A DNA stretch of 28,506 nucleotides from Bacillota bacterium (GTDB lineage Bacteria; Bacillota; Bacilli; Bacillales; Cytobacillaceae): positions 1 to 28,506 of the forward strand of contig JAEWIG010000156.1 of NCBI GenBank assembly GCA_023387295.1, in the 5' to 3' direction. Below are positions 1 to 7,675 of this stretch, piece after piece. The notes beneath the pieces are model-generated. The model saw nothing but the letters and a program-made list of their open reading frames with translations. It did no database searches and had not been told where the DNA came from. A program made the translations under genes and the position numbers. Each line of letters starts with the position of its first letter. Positions within the stretch are counted from its first letter, which is position 1.

Positions 1-267
1 TGGAGGATAACAGGAAAGCGTACATGGGTCATAATGGGACTATATATCATCTTTTATTTAATCATTAGTAGCATTAGTGCGGCAGTTGAGTTTGCCTTTG
101 GTCTGTTTTTGGGTAACAGCGTTCTGTTAGCGATTATTGTTAATATTACAACCCTACTTACGTCAATGCTTTTTACAATTGGCTATGCGGTCATCTATCT
201 TGATTTGAAAACAAGACATGATGGAGACGATCTGAAAGAGATGATAGAAGAATTTAAAACCTATTAA
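1..267 (+). CDS. C-terminal part of an integral membrane protein (5' truncated by window edge)
   Basis: The reading frame is open from base 1 without a stop, so the first ATG at 34 is probably internal and the gene begins upstream of the window. The 88 visible residues hold two strongly hydrophobic segments (roughly residues 11-38 and 40-66) and a charged cytoplasmic-looking tail ending in KTY. No catalytic motif is visible. It lies 17 bases ahead of the DUF4129 gene in the same direction, so it is probably the preceding member of the MoxR/DUF58 membrane operon. From memory, Bacillaceae operons of this type carry a multi-pass protein of glycerophosphodiesterase-membrane-domain or DUF7847 type here, but the fragment is too short to assign a family. 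Confidence 0.7.
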   Translation, partial: WRITGKRTWVIMGLYIIFYLIISSISAAVEFAFGLFLGNSVLLAIIVNITTLLTSMLFTIGYAVIYLDLKTRHDGDDLKEMIEEFKTY

Positions 268-284
268 AGTTAGGTGAAAATAAT

Positions 285-929
285 ATGCAGGATGCAAATA
301 ATGCTAGAGAAAAACTGCTGGAAATTTTAAATGACAAAGAATATCAAGTTTATTACAACGAATCAAAAAGTATTCTTACGATTTGGTGGGAGAAAGCAAA
401 GGGATGGCTTGCAGAACAATTGGGAAAATTAGTTCCTTCCTTGGAATCAGCCGAAAGTGCTGCTGCCCCAATTTTAATTATCATCATGATCGCTGTCATC
501 CTATTGTTAGGAGTTGTAACGTATATTCTTATTCGTAATAGTAGACGTAGGCGAACATTTCGTGATCATAAACCATTACAATCTTTAAGAGAGTTGAATT
601 GGACCTATCAGAAACATTTATCTGAGGCTAGTAGACTTGAAGCATTAGAAGAATTTTCACAGTCTACGCGTCATTTATTTCTAGCACTACTTCTTTATTT
701 TCATGAAAATGAGTGGCTAGAAGCAAGAGTTTGGAAAACAAATTGGGAGTATTATGATGAGCTTGAGAAAGAGAATAAACAATGGGCAGACCAATTTTAT
801 TCTCTTGCTTCAATATTTGATGGGGTTACTTATGGAGAAAAACAGGTTCAAAGGCAAGAATATTTGCGATTTCGGTCTGATGTTATGATGTTACTTAATG
901 GCGATCAAAAAATGTTAAAAGAAATTTAA
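285..929 (+). CDS. DUF4129 domain-containing membrane protein
   Basis: 214 residues. The N-terminal part (about 1-60) is soluble-looking, one clear transmembrane helix follows at about 62-85 and ends in a basic stop-transfer stretch (RNSRRRR). The C-terminal 110 residues resemble DUF4129, with the typical helical 'TRHLFLALLLYFHENEWLE' pattern and a late 'FDGVTYGEK' motif. DUF4129 proteins usually accompany MoxR ATPases, DUF58 proteins and transglutaminase-like proteins, and their biochemical role is unknown. The start ATG has a modest AGGTG ribosome site. The stop is 16 bases before the next start, with the strong AAGGAGGA site of that gene directly on the stop codon, which indicates one transcript. 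The family call rests on sequence pattern and context. Confidence 0.8.
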   Translation: MQDANNAREKLLEILNDKEYQVYYNESKSILTIWWEKAKGWLAEQLGKLVPSLESAESAAAPILIIIMIAVILLLGVVTYILIRNSRRRRTFRDHKPLQSLRELNWTYQKHLSEASRLEALEEFSQSTRHLFLALLLYFHENEWLEARVWKTNWEYYDELEKENKQWADQFYSLASIFDGVTYGEKQVQRQEYLRFRSDVMMLLNGDQKMLKEI

Positions 930-945
930 GGAGGAGAGCTCATTC

Positions 946-2076
946 TTGGATATACAAAATTCGAAAAGGCGAGTATGGATATGGCTAACAGTTCTTCTCC
1001 TTCTTTTTATCTTTATTAGTTATTTTTTTCTCTCACAAGCGCCAAAGCAATATCCAAATTATGTTTCGGAATCACCTTCTCCAACTGGAATCAAAGCATT
1101 TTATACATATCTGCACCAAGAAAAAGTAGCAAATCGTTGGTCAAATTCCCCACAGCACTTAAAGAATATGGGAGAAGCCAAGACATTAATCATCGTAGAG
1201 CCTTTCTTTACTCCAAACGAAACGGAAATGAAGGCATATATTGAATTTATAGAGGCTGGAAATACGGTTATTTTACTTCAAAAGAATCCTAGAGGGATGT
1301 TTGATATACAAATAGAAATGACTGGATCAGATAGGCCAACTTATCGTGTGACAGATCAAACTGGAAATGATTATCGTGCAGCTGTTATGTCTCCTATTAG
1401 ACTTCAAGCAAGTAATGACACTGAATTATTATTGCAAGACACTGAAGGCATCATTGCACTAAATAGGACTATTGGTAGTGGACAGTTGATCGTTTCCATT
1501 ACTCCCGAATGGGTCATTAACAGTAAAATTACAAACGATGACAATCTATCTCTTATTCTTACATTTTTAAATGAAAGCGATTCTCAATCGTTTTTAATCG
1601 ATGAATTTATTCATCATGGACAAAATGCACCGACTGCTTTGACTCTTTATCCAGAATGGTTTTTATTAATGCTCCTTCAAGGATGTATTTTCATAATTAT
1701 ATTTCTTTGGAATAGAGGAAAGCGTTTCGGCGCAGTTATTACTCCGAGAGAGGATTCAGTTAGATTTAGTGATGAGGGATTAAATGCACTTGCTTCCTGG
1801 TACATAAGAGGTCAGAATTATCGAGAATCATTGGACATACAGGCTGATTATATTAAACAACTTATGCAGGAACGCTTTGGAACGGCATTAAGTATGAATT
1901 GGACTGATAGGGCAAATCAACTTGAACGGAAGTTAACGGGAAATTCTGCTTCAGAAGTGAAATCACTAATAAATGAATTACAAATTGTCTTAGACAAGGA
2001 AAAAATACATAAACAAGAATATTTACTATGGTCGAAACGACTTACTCGATTAAAGAAAGAGGTGGAGGAAGGGTGA
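946..2076 (+). CDS. DUF4350 domain-containing membrane protein
   Basis: 376 residues starting at a TTG, supported by AAGGAGGA about ten bases upstream. One transmembrane helix lies at about residues 12-30. An extracytoplasmic DUF4350 region follows, beginning with the typical 'ESPSPTGIKAFYTYL' stretch, a region of beta/alpha alternation ('TLIIVEPFFTPNE', 'GNTVILLQK') and the 'LIDEFIHHG' motif. A second helix lies at about 234-256, and a helical cytoplasmic tail completes the protein. DUF4350 proteins are a standard partner of MoxR/DUF58 systems, and the fold resembles GATase/IFT52-like domains. The stop overlaps the GTG start of the MoxR gene (GTGA), suggesting translational coupling. No enzymatic residues can be named from sequence alone. 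Confidence 0.82.
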   Translation: MDIQNSKRRVWIWLTVLLLLFIFISYFFLSQAPKQYPNYVSESPSPTGIKAFYTYLHQEKVANRWSNSPQHLKNMGEAKTLIIVEPFFTPNETEMKAYIEFIEAGNTVILLQKNPRGMFDIQIEMTGSDRPTYRVTDQTGNDYRAAVMSPIRLQASNDTELLLQDTEGIIALNRTIGSGQLIVSITPEWVINSKITNDDNLSLILTFLNESDSQSFLIDEFIHHGQNAPTALTLYPEWFLLMLLQGCIFIIIFLWNRGKRFGAVITPREDSVRFSDEGLNALASWYIRGQNYRESLDIQADYIKQLMQERFGTALSMNWTDRANQLERKLTGNSASEVKSLINELQIVLDKEKIHKQEYLLWSKRLTRLKKEVEEG

Positions 2077-3002
2077 GATCACATTTGACATCCTTACTAG
2101 AAACATATGAAAAGCGAATTTTAGGTCAAAGTACAAATCTCCGGCTTCTTTTATCAGCCATTCTCGCTGGAGGGCATGTTTTAATTGAAGGAGTTCCTGG
2201 GACTGGGAAAACACAGATGGTCCGGACGCTTGCAAATCTTCTCGGGGGAGATTTTAACCGGATTCAATTTACGCCAGATTTGTTGCCAAGTGATATTACA
2301 GGAAGCACCATATACAACATGAAAGAAGGAGTTTTCCAAACTTTAAAAGGACCAGTCTTTTCGAACATCCTTTTAGCAGATGAAATCAACCGAACACCAG
2401 CAAAAACGCAGGCAGCTCTTCTAGAAGCTATGGAAGAAAAGCAAGTAACGATTCAAGGTGAAACCTATTCTTTACCTGAAGTGTTCTTTGTTGTAGCAAC
2501 GCAAAATCCGCTTGAGTTTGAAGGAACATATTCCTTACCAGAAGCACAGCAGGACCGCTTTTTATTTAAGCTTCAAGTTGATTTTCCACCGTTTGCTGAG
2601 GAGAAAAGTATCCTAAAAAACGTTATTGAGAATAGCTTTGAGTCAACACAGCTTTCATCCTTAATACATATGGAACAATTTCTCCTAATAAGGAAAGAGA
2701 TTGAACGTGTGACGGTTACAGATCAAGTTCTAGACTATATTCTGCAAATTGTAAGGAAAACACGAGAATCAGAAATGATTCGCTTCGGTGCAAGTACCAG
2801 AGCAGGAATTTCGATTGGTAAGGCTAGTCAAGCGTGGGCCTATCTAATGGGGCGTGACTATGTTACACCCGATGATATAAAAATGGTAGCAAAACCAGCT
2901 TTACGTCATCGAATTCAACTATCTCCACATGTCGAATTGGAGGGTATGGCTGTTGACCAAATCATTGAAGAGCTTGTGGGCTCGATTTCTGTTCCAAGAT
3001 AG
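2073..3002 (+). CDS. MoxR family AAA+ ATPase
   Basis: 309 residues from a GTG that overlaps the previous stop by three bases and is preceded by GAGGTGGAGGAAGG. An in-frame ATG 45 bases upstream lies inside the DUF4350 gene and lacks this ribosome site. The AAA_3 core is complete: Walker A GVPGTGKT (about residues 39-46), the Walker B stretch LLADEINRTPAKTQAALLEAM, sensor 1 VATQNP, and the 'PEAQQDRFLF' arginine-finger segment, then the C-terminal lid (AAA_lid_2) with 'GASTRAGI'. MoxR ATPases act as chaperone-like remodellers for partner proteins containing VWA or DUF58 domains, and such a partner is encoded immediately downstream with an overlapping start. This resembles yeaC-yeaD of B. subtilis. 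The target here is unknown. Confidence 0.95.
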   Translation: MRSHLTSLLETYEKRILGQSTNLRLLLSAILAGGHVLIEGVPGTGKTQMVRTLANLLGGDFNRIQFTPDLLPSDITGSTIYNMKEGVFQTLKGPVFSNILLADEINRTPAKTQAALLEAMEEKQVTIQGETYSLPEVFFVVATQNPLEFEGTYSLPEAQQDRFLFKLQVDFPPFAEEKSILKNVIENSFESTQLSSLIHMEQFLLIRKEIERVTVTDQVLDYILQIVRKTRESEMIRFGASTRAGISIGKASQAWAYLMGRDYVTPDDIKMVAKPALRHRIQLSPHVELEGMAVDQIIEELVGSISVPR

Positions 3003-4311
3003 AGGGATATTGCCTTCAAAAAGATTATTAATTTTATTTGCTATTGTATCAATCTGTTTGGTAGTACTTGCATATCAAGGAATGTCATTGGAATATGCAT
3101 TGATAGCGAATCTTATTTTACTATTGTTAAGTCTATTAGATTTATTATTTTCTCCTCGAAGAAATGAACTGAGTTTTATTCGAAAGATGCCTGATGAAAT
3201 GGAGAGAGGAATTGTTTACTCCGTAAACATTGAAGTGAATAATTCCTCACGTCATTCCTTTTTTTATAAAATAATCGATGGCATTCCACCATCCTTTCAA
3301 ACTTCTTTTCCTCTGACCGGAATGATTTCTAATCTCTCGATGGTTCAGTTGACTTATGAGATAAATGCAAATGTAAGAGGGAAATATGAGGTTAAAAAGC
3401 TATATGTACGTTATTCTAGTTTGCTGCGATTATGGGAAAAGCAGCTGACTGTTGAATTAGGTAACGATGTAAAGGTCATTCCTGATTTAACAGAGACGAG
3501 GAATTATTTAGAAAATGCCCAAAGCTTTTTATTATATGAGGGTGATAAAATTAGAAAGCAACGAAGCGGAGTTGGAGAATTTGCCAAGATTAGAAGCTAT
3601 GTAGTTGGGGATGACCCGCGAAAAATAAATTGGCGACAAACAGCTAAGCTTCAGCAATTAATGACAAATGAATATGAGCCTGAGCATGGAAAATATGTAA
3701 CCATCTTAATTGATTGTGGCAGAATGATGGGAGCTGAGCTTAAGAAAGGCAATCGATTAGAAAAAGTACTCGAAGCAGCGATCACGGTCATAGCTGCTGC
3801 ATTAAAAAAAGGGGATCATGTTTCAGTCCTTGCTTTTTCAAAGGAAGTAAAGGTTTTTGTCCCACCTGCAAAAGGGATGTCCCATTTACAGACTATTCTT
3901 CAAGCCATTTATCATCTTGAGGTCGATGCTGTTGAGTCTAACTATGGTGCTGTTCTTTCTTATTTAGAGACGATGCAGAAGAAACGAAGCCTTCTATTGT
4001 TATTTAGCGATATTGGGACTTTTTTGCATGAGGAAAGTGGACTATTGTATTTAAAGCGACTAAGACAACGGCATCTTTTTCTAATGATTGGAATTGAAGA
4101 TGATACACTATTAAAGAGAATCAACGAAGAAACTGCTCATGTGCAAAATTCAATGCTAAAGAGTATTGCTATGCAACAAATGATCTTTAAAAAAAGGGAA
4201 CGAAAAAAGTGGGAAAAGCAAGGCCTCCAAATGATAGAGGCCCGTGAGGAAAAATTAGCGACAGCAGCTGTTTCTTACTATATTGATATTATGAACCGAA
4301 ATATACTTTAG
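2953..4311 (+). CDS. DUF58 domain-containing protein (VWA-like partner of MoxR)
   Basis: About 452 residues. The start is uncertain. I choose the TTG at 2953 because GGAGGG sits seven bases ahead; another TTG at 2974 and an ATG at 2929 are possible. In every case the gene begins inside the MoxR coding region. Two N-terminal transmembrane helices are followed by a beta-rich region, then the DUF58 signature (VGEFAKIRSYVVGDDPRKINW) and a VWA-like fold beginning 'YVTILIDCGRMM', where the DxS of a classical MIDAS is replaced by DCG. Family members are thought to be MoxR clients and scaffolds at the membrane. The 3' end overlaps the convergent SpoIIM-like gene by 23 bases, with no terminator between them. 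Confidence 0.88.
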   Translation: MTKSLKSLWARFLFQDRGILPSKRLLILFAIVSICLVVLAYQGMSLEYALIANLILLLLSLLDLLFSPRRNELSFIRKMPDEMERGIVYSVNIEVNNSSRHSFFYKIIDGIPPSFQTSFPLTGMISNLSMVQLTYEINANVRGKYEVKKLYVRYSSLLRLWEKQLTVELGNDVKVIPDLTETRNYLENAQSFLLYEGDKIRKQRSGVGEFAKIRSYVVGDDPRKINWRQTAKLQQLMTNEYEPEHGKYVTILIDCGRMMGAELKKGNRLEKVLEAAITVIAAALKKGDHVSVLAFSKEVKVFVPPAKGMSHLQTILQAIYHLEVDAVESNYGAVLSYLETMQKKRSLLLLFSDIGTFLHEESGLLYLKRLRQRHLFLMIGIEDDTLLKRINEETAHVQNSMLKSIAMQQMIFKKRERKKWEKQGLQMIEAREEKLATAAVSYYIDIMNRNIL

Positions 4312-5269
4312 TTTGTTTTCTTGATAAAAGTAGCTTTCCTATCAAAACATAGAGAACTAAAGCGATAACGGTTAAAAAGGCAACAATGTATTTAGCTTCT
4401 AATGTAATAGAAGCCGGTGTTATAAAGCCTTCGATCAACCCAGCAATAACAAATAAGGGGATTGTCCCAAGCAGTAGCTGAACGGAACGTTTTGCTTGCT
4501 GTTTTAATTGATATCCCCTTGAAAAATTTCCTGGAACGAAGAGCTTGAAACCCATTAATAACCCTGCTCCACCGGCAATAAATATGGCCGTCAGTTCAAT
4601 CATTCCATGAGGAACAATGTATGCCCAGAAATCATACGATTTTCCATAATGCCAAAACAATGCAGCTAGAGCTCCAACAATCATTCCATTATAGATTAAT
4701 AGATAGACAGTTAATAAGCCAAAGGTGACGCCACCTGCAAAGGCGAGTATGGCCACTTGAATGTTGTTTGTCATAATGCTCGCAGACATTAGGGAGGAAT
4801 GAACCGCTCCATCACTATTTCCTAGTTGCTCTGGGTCTACAGCCTGTGCGATGTTAGCTGGCAAAATGGAATAAAGATGTAGGGGGTCATTGGCAACTGA
4901 GATGAAGCTCCCTACAGATCCAAGGACAAAAAGGACCATCGCAACGAGGACAAACCTCCACTGTTCTAAAAATAACTCAATAAATTTCGTGCTGAAAAAA
5001 TAACGAATTTGTTGAAAACTTGTTACTTGGTCTTTATATAAAACATTATGTGATTTGGAAACGAGTTCGTTTAAATATTGGGTTACCTCTTCTTTCGGAA
5101 AAAACGTTTGGCTATAGGACAGATGCTGGGCTACCTTTTGATACAGCCGATAAAACTGGTTTATATTCTCACCAGTGATTGCTTTTTTCCTCTTATGTAA
5201 TATCGAAACAAATTGCTCAAGCTGATTCCATTCGTCACGATGTTGCTTAACAAACTGCTTTATGTTCAC
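4289..5269 (-). CDS. Stage II sporulation protein M (DUF95/SpoIIM) family membrane protein
   Basis: About 326 residues on the minus strand. I prefer the GTG at 5269, six bases after AAAGGGTG, over the GTG at 5278 that lies inside that site. A helical soluble N-terminus of about 100 residues precedes five or six transmembrane segments, with the family pattern 'FAGGVTFGLLTVYLLIYNGMIVGALAALFWHYG' (in two parts) followed by 'IVPHGMIELTAIFIAGGAG'. The PHGxxEL motif is diagnostic of this family. It is much longer than B. subtilis SpoIIM (about 210 residues), so it is a SpoIIM-superfamily paralogue, not the engulfment protein itself. Such proteins often neighbour RDD, MoxR and DUF58 genes, as here. 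Its role is unknown; a link to membrane remodelling or transport is inference. Confidence 0.88.
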   Translation of the reverse strand: MNIKQFVKQHRDEWNQLEQFVSILHKRKKAITGENINQFYRLYQKVAQHLSYSQTFFPKEEVTQYLNELVSKSHNVLYKDQVTSFQQIRYFFSTKFIELFLEQWRFVLVAMVLFVLGSVGSFISVANDPLHLYSILPANIAQAVDPEQLGNSDGAVHSSLMSASIMTNNIQVAILAFAGGVTFGLLTVYLLIYNGMIVGALAALFWHYGKSYDFWAYIVPHGMIELTAIFIAGGAGLLMGFKLFVPGNFSRGYQLKQQAKRSVQLLLGTIPLFVIAGLIEGFITPASITLEAKYIVAFLTVIALVLYVLIGKLLLSRKQTKVYFGS

Positions 5270-5289
5270 ATTAAACACCCTTTAATTTT

Positions 5290-5320
5290 TTGACATGAAC
5301 GAATATGAGGAATTTATCAT
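5290..5320 (+). promoter_or_regulatory. Possible sigma-A promoter for the RDD gene
   Basis: TTGACA at 5290-5295 is a perfect -35 element. Candidate -10 elements are TTTATC at 5313 (17-base spacing) and TATCAT at 5315 (19-base spacing). It lies in the 127-base divergent gap between the SpoIIM-like and RDD genes. Neither -10 is ideal, so confidence is moderate. Confidence 0.4.
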
Positions 5321-5396
5321 CTATCCTAATTATAGTAATAATGTGGAAAAATAGAAACAGCTTTTGACCGATTAACAAGGAAATGAGTGAGTTCTG

Positions 5397-6206
5397 TTGG
5401 ATCAAGACAAAATTGGAATAAAAACCCCTGAATATGTTTCACTTCAGTTTCAGCTTGCTGGTTTAGGAAGTAGAACAGCAGCATTTATTATCGATCAATG
5501 CATTTTAACTTTATTAAACATTGCTGTGTTAATCGTCGTTTTTGTTATTTTAGCAGGAGGTCATAATACATTTGTATTTTTCGCAACAGAAGTGGAGTCG
5601 ATAACTTTTGCGATAACCATTATCGCCTTATTTCTCATTAATTGGGGTTATTTTTTTGCTTATGAGTATTTTTCTGGTGGAAAAACGATTGGAAAGAAAA
5701 TCATTGGTATTCGTGTCATTCAGGAAAACGGACATAGCATTACGTTGCTAAGCAGTTTTATCCGAAATTTCCTACGTATCATCGATATGCTACCTGCAAA
5801 TTATTTTTTAGGCATGATTATGGTTTATTTTCATTCGAAGCATAAAAGGCTTGGCGATCTTGTTGCAGGTACGATTGTCGTTCATGAACGACATGTGAAA
5901 AAGAAAAAAAAGCTAACGCCACTTGAAAAAGAAATCGAAGAAAGAGGGATTTCTAAAGCAAATGCTGTCTTTGAAGAATCAACCTTAAATTCTATTGGGG
6001 CAAAAGAATGGAAGTTAATCCAAACATATTGCAACCGTATCAGCCAATTGCCAGTGGCTGAAAGAAACCACTTAACAAAGGAAGTAGCAGATATTATTTT
6101 TCCTAAAATCGGAGTGCAAATTGAGAATAAAGCTCCTTCAGAATTAGAAGATTTACTGTTGGTGTTATATATAGCACTAAAAAATGAATGGGAGTTTGAA
6201 ATGTAA
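5397..6206 (+). CDS. RDD family membrane protein with cytoplasmic C-terminal extension
   Basis: 269 residues, TTG start. The ribosome site is weak: AAGGAAAT is rather far upstream. The RDD domain covers residues about 15-165, with 'LGSRTAAFIIDQ' (the R and D that name the family), hydrophobic helices at about 33-53, 68-88 and 125-145, the segment 'GGKTIGKKIIGIRV', and the closing 'KRLGDLVAGTIVV'. A lysine run (HVKKKKK) then leads into about 100 soluble, mostly helical residues. RDD proteins are small membrane proteins; some have been reported as Na+/H+ antiporters, but most lack a known role. Divergent pairing with a SpoIIM-like gene beside a MoxR/DUF58 operon is a familiar bacterial arrangement and suggests a shared membrane function. 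Confidence 0.9.
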   Translation: MDQDKIGIKTPEYVSLQFQLAGLGSRTAAFIIDQCILTLLNIAVLIVVFVILAGGHNTFVFFATEVESITFAITIIALFLINWGYFFAYEYFSGGKTIGKKIIGIRVIQENGHSITLLSSFIRNFLRIIDMLPANYFLGMIMVYFHSKHKRLGDLVAGTIVVHERHVKKKKKLTPLEKEIEERGISKANAVFEESTLNSIGAKEWKLIQTYCNRISQLPVAERNHLTKEVADIIFPKIGVQIENKAPSELEDLLLVLYIALKNEWEFEM

Positions 6207-6226
6207 AAAAAATTTTAAAAAATAAC

Positions 6227-6255
6227 TTGAAAGATTCAGAAAATTCTAGTAAGGT
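6227..6255 (+). promoter_or_regulatory. Possible promoter for the CoA-transferase operon leader
   Basis: TTGAAA at 6227-6232, a 17-base spacer, then TAAGGT at 6250-6255. The -10 is poor, but a start near 6262 would place the first structured element of the leader right at the 5' end of the RNA, which is why it is listed. Confidence 0.3.
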
Positions 6256-6261
6256 TAATTT

Positions 6262-6440
6262 AACTTCTTCGCCCTATCTGCCTTACAGCAGAAGGTAGGG
6301 AAGAATCCACTATGGTTATTAAATAATACTATTTGACTGATAAGATTCCACAGCCTTCCATTGCAGGATGGTTTTAATGGATCGTGTAGCCAGTCCTTAC
6401 CACGTTATGTGATAGGGCTGGCTTTTGTTGTTTTTTAGCG
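6262..6440 (+). ncRNA. Structured 5' leader, candidate riboswitch or attenuator of unknown class
   Basis: This untranslated stretch precedes the CoA-transferase gene. Element 1 (about 6265-6304) is a long hairpin: the arm TTCTT-cg-CCCTAT-CTGC pairs with GCAG-aag-GTAGGG-AAGAA around the loop CTTACA. Element 2 contains TCCATT (6357-6362), which can pair with AATGGA (6376-6381). Element 3 is the terminator at 6388-6436. GGTAGGGA (6294-6301), the 3' arm of element 1, is also complementary, with one G-U pair, to TCCTTACC (6394-6401), which includes part of the terminator's 5' arm. Hairpin 1 with terminator, or alternatively antiterminator pairing, would be mutually exclusive states. The near-repeats AAGAATCCAC (6301) and AAGATTCCAC (6342) lie between them. 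I do not see the conserved cores of T-box, SAM, lysine, glycine, purine, TPP, FMN, cobalamin, ydaO or ykkC leaders. Confidence 0.5.
6388..6436 (+). terminator. Intrinsic terminator within the CoA-transferase leader
   Basis: AGCCAGTCCT (6388-6397) pairs with AGGGCTGGCT (6414-6423) over ten base pairs with one G-T, with a small internal CAC/GTG stem. TTTTGTTGTTTTTT follows. It lies 36 bases before the CoA-transferase start, so it would either end the upstream RDD transcript or attenuate the leader transcript. Confidence 0.85.
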
Positions 6441-6472
6441 GTTTAAAATCAATTTTGCAAAGGAGGGATTAA

Positions 6473-7660
6473 ATGAAAGCTGCTTTAGAAGGGGTGAAAA
6501 TTCTAGATTTATCACGGGTGCTTGCAGGTCCATACTGTACGATGATTTTAGCAGATCTTGGAGCGGATGTAATCAAAGTGGAAGCCCCAGGCGGAAGCGA
6601 TGAGACAAGGGAATGGGGGCCGCCATTTAAGAACAGTGTAAGCGCTTATTATTTATGTGCAAATCGCAATAAACGAAGTATAACTGTGAATCTAAAAACC
6701 GCAGAAGGTAGGGACATTATTCGGGAGTTAGCTGAAGAAGCCGATGTACTTATCCATAATTTTAAGACGGGTTCAATGGAGAAATGGGAGCTTGATTATC
6801 AAGCGCTTCAAACGATCAACCCCCAATTAGTATATTGCTCTATTACAGGTTTTGGAGAAACAGGCCCATTTAAGCAATTGCCTGGATACGATTATATTAT
6901 TCAAGGTATGAGTGGGTTAATGAGTATTACAGGTAGTGAAGAAAGTGGTCCCATGAAAATGGGTGTGGCCATGGTGGACATACTTGCAGGGTTATATTCT
7001 GTCATTTCGATAGAAGCTGCTTTATTGCAAAGAGAAAAGTCAGGTGTAGGACAAAAAATAGATATTTCTCTCTTGGACGCAGCGGTTAGCTCTCTAGCGA
7101 ATGTAGCTAGTAATTATTTAATGTCAGGGAATGTGCCACAAAGATTAGGGAATCATCATCCGAATATTGTTCCTTATTCTACTTTTAGAGCACTAGATGG
7201 AGAAATGATTATTGCTGTAGGAAACGATAGACAGTTTGCTTCTTTATGTAACATTATGGGCATTCCTTCAATAGCAGTTGATGAAAACTATCGCACCAAT
7301 CAGGCTAGGGTTCGAAATAGGACTGAGCTAACAAGAATATTAGAGGAACAGCTTAAGACAAAAACGGTTGAGGAATGGGTGCATTTGTTTTCTGAGAATA
7401 ACATTCCTTGTGGTCCTATTCACACGATGGAACAAGTATTTTCTCACCCACAAATAATCGCTCGCGACATGGTCGTTCAGACGAATCATCCAGAGGCAGG
7501 TGAAGTCCAACTTGTGGGCTCACCAATCAAAATGTCGAAGTCAAAGGTAGAAATAAAGCGTCATCCACCTATGCCTGGGGAGCATACGGATGAAGTTCTC
7601 CAACAGGCAGGCTATACACAGGAAGAAATCTTAATGATGAAAAATAAAAACATTATATAG
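6473..7660 (+). CDS. CaiB/BaiF class III CoA-transferase (possibly succinyl-CoA:glutarate type)
   Basis: 395 residues, ATG start behind AGGAGGG. The N-terminal Rossmann-type motif 'LDLSRVLAGPYCTMILADLGADVIKVE' (two halves) and 'NRNKRSI', the segment 'YCSITGFGETGP' and the motif 'MVDILAGLYS' are those of family III CoA-transferases. Its aspartate is residue 169, the same position as the catalytic Asp169 of formyl-CoA transferase. Such enzymes move CoA between acyl-CoA and a free carboxylate through an aspartyl-CoA thioester. With a glutaryl-CoA-dehydrogenase-like gene 15 bases downstream and a semialdehyde dehydrogenase further on, the acceptor could be glutarate, as in human SUGCT. That substrate is inferred from neighbours. 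Expression is probably governed by the upstream structured leader. Confidence 0.92.
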   Translation: MKAALEGVKILDLSRVLAGPYCTMILADLGADVIKVEAPGGSDETREWGPPFKNSVSAYYLCANRNKRSITVNLKTAEGRDIIRELAEEADVLIHNFKTGSMEKWELDYQALQTINPQLVYCSITGFGETGPFKQLPGYDYIIQGMSGLMSITGSEESGPMKMGVAMVDILAGLYSVISIEAALLQREKSGVGQKIDISLLDAAVSSLANVASNYLMSGNVPQRLGNHHPNIVPYSTFRALDGEMIIAVGNDRQFASLCNIMGIPSIAVDENYRTNQARVRNRTELTRILEEQLKTKTVEEWVHLFSENNIPCGPIHTMEQVFSHPQIIARDMVVQTNHPEAGEVQLVGSPIKMSKSKVEIKRHPPMPGEHTDEVLQQAGYTQEEILMMKNKNII

Positions 7661-7675
7661 AGAAGAGGGTTTTAG

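Noticed and set aside
6207..6472. T-box or known metabolite riboswitch before the CoA-transferase
   Set aside because: No AGGGTGG-type T-box sequence and no conserved core of the common classes. I kept it as an unclassified leader.
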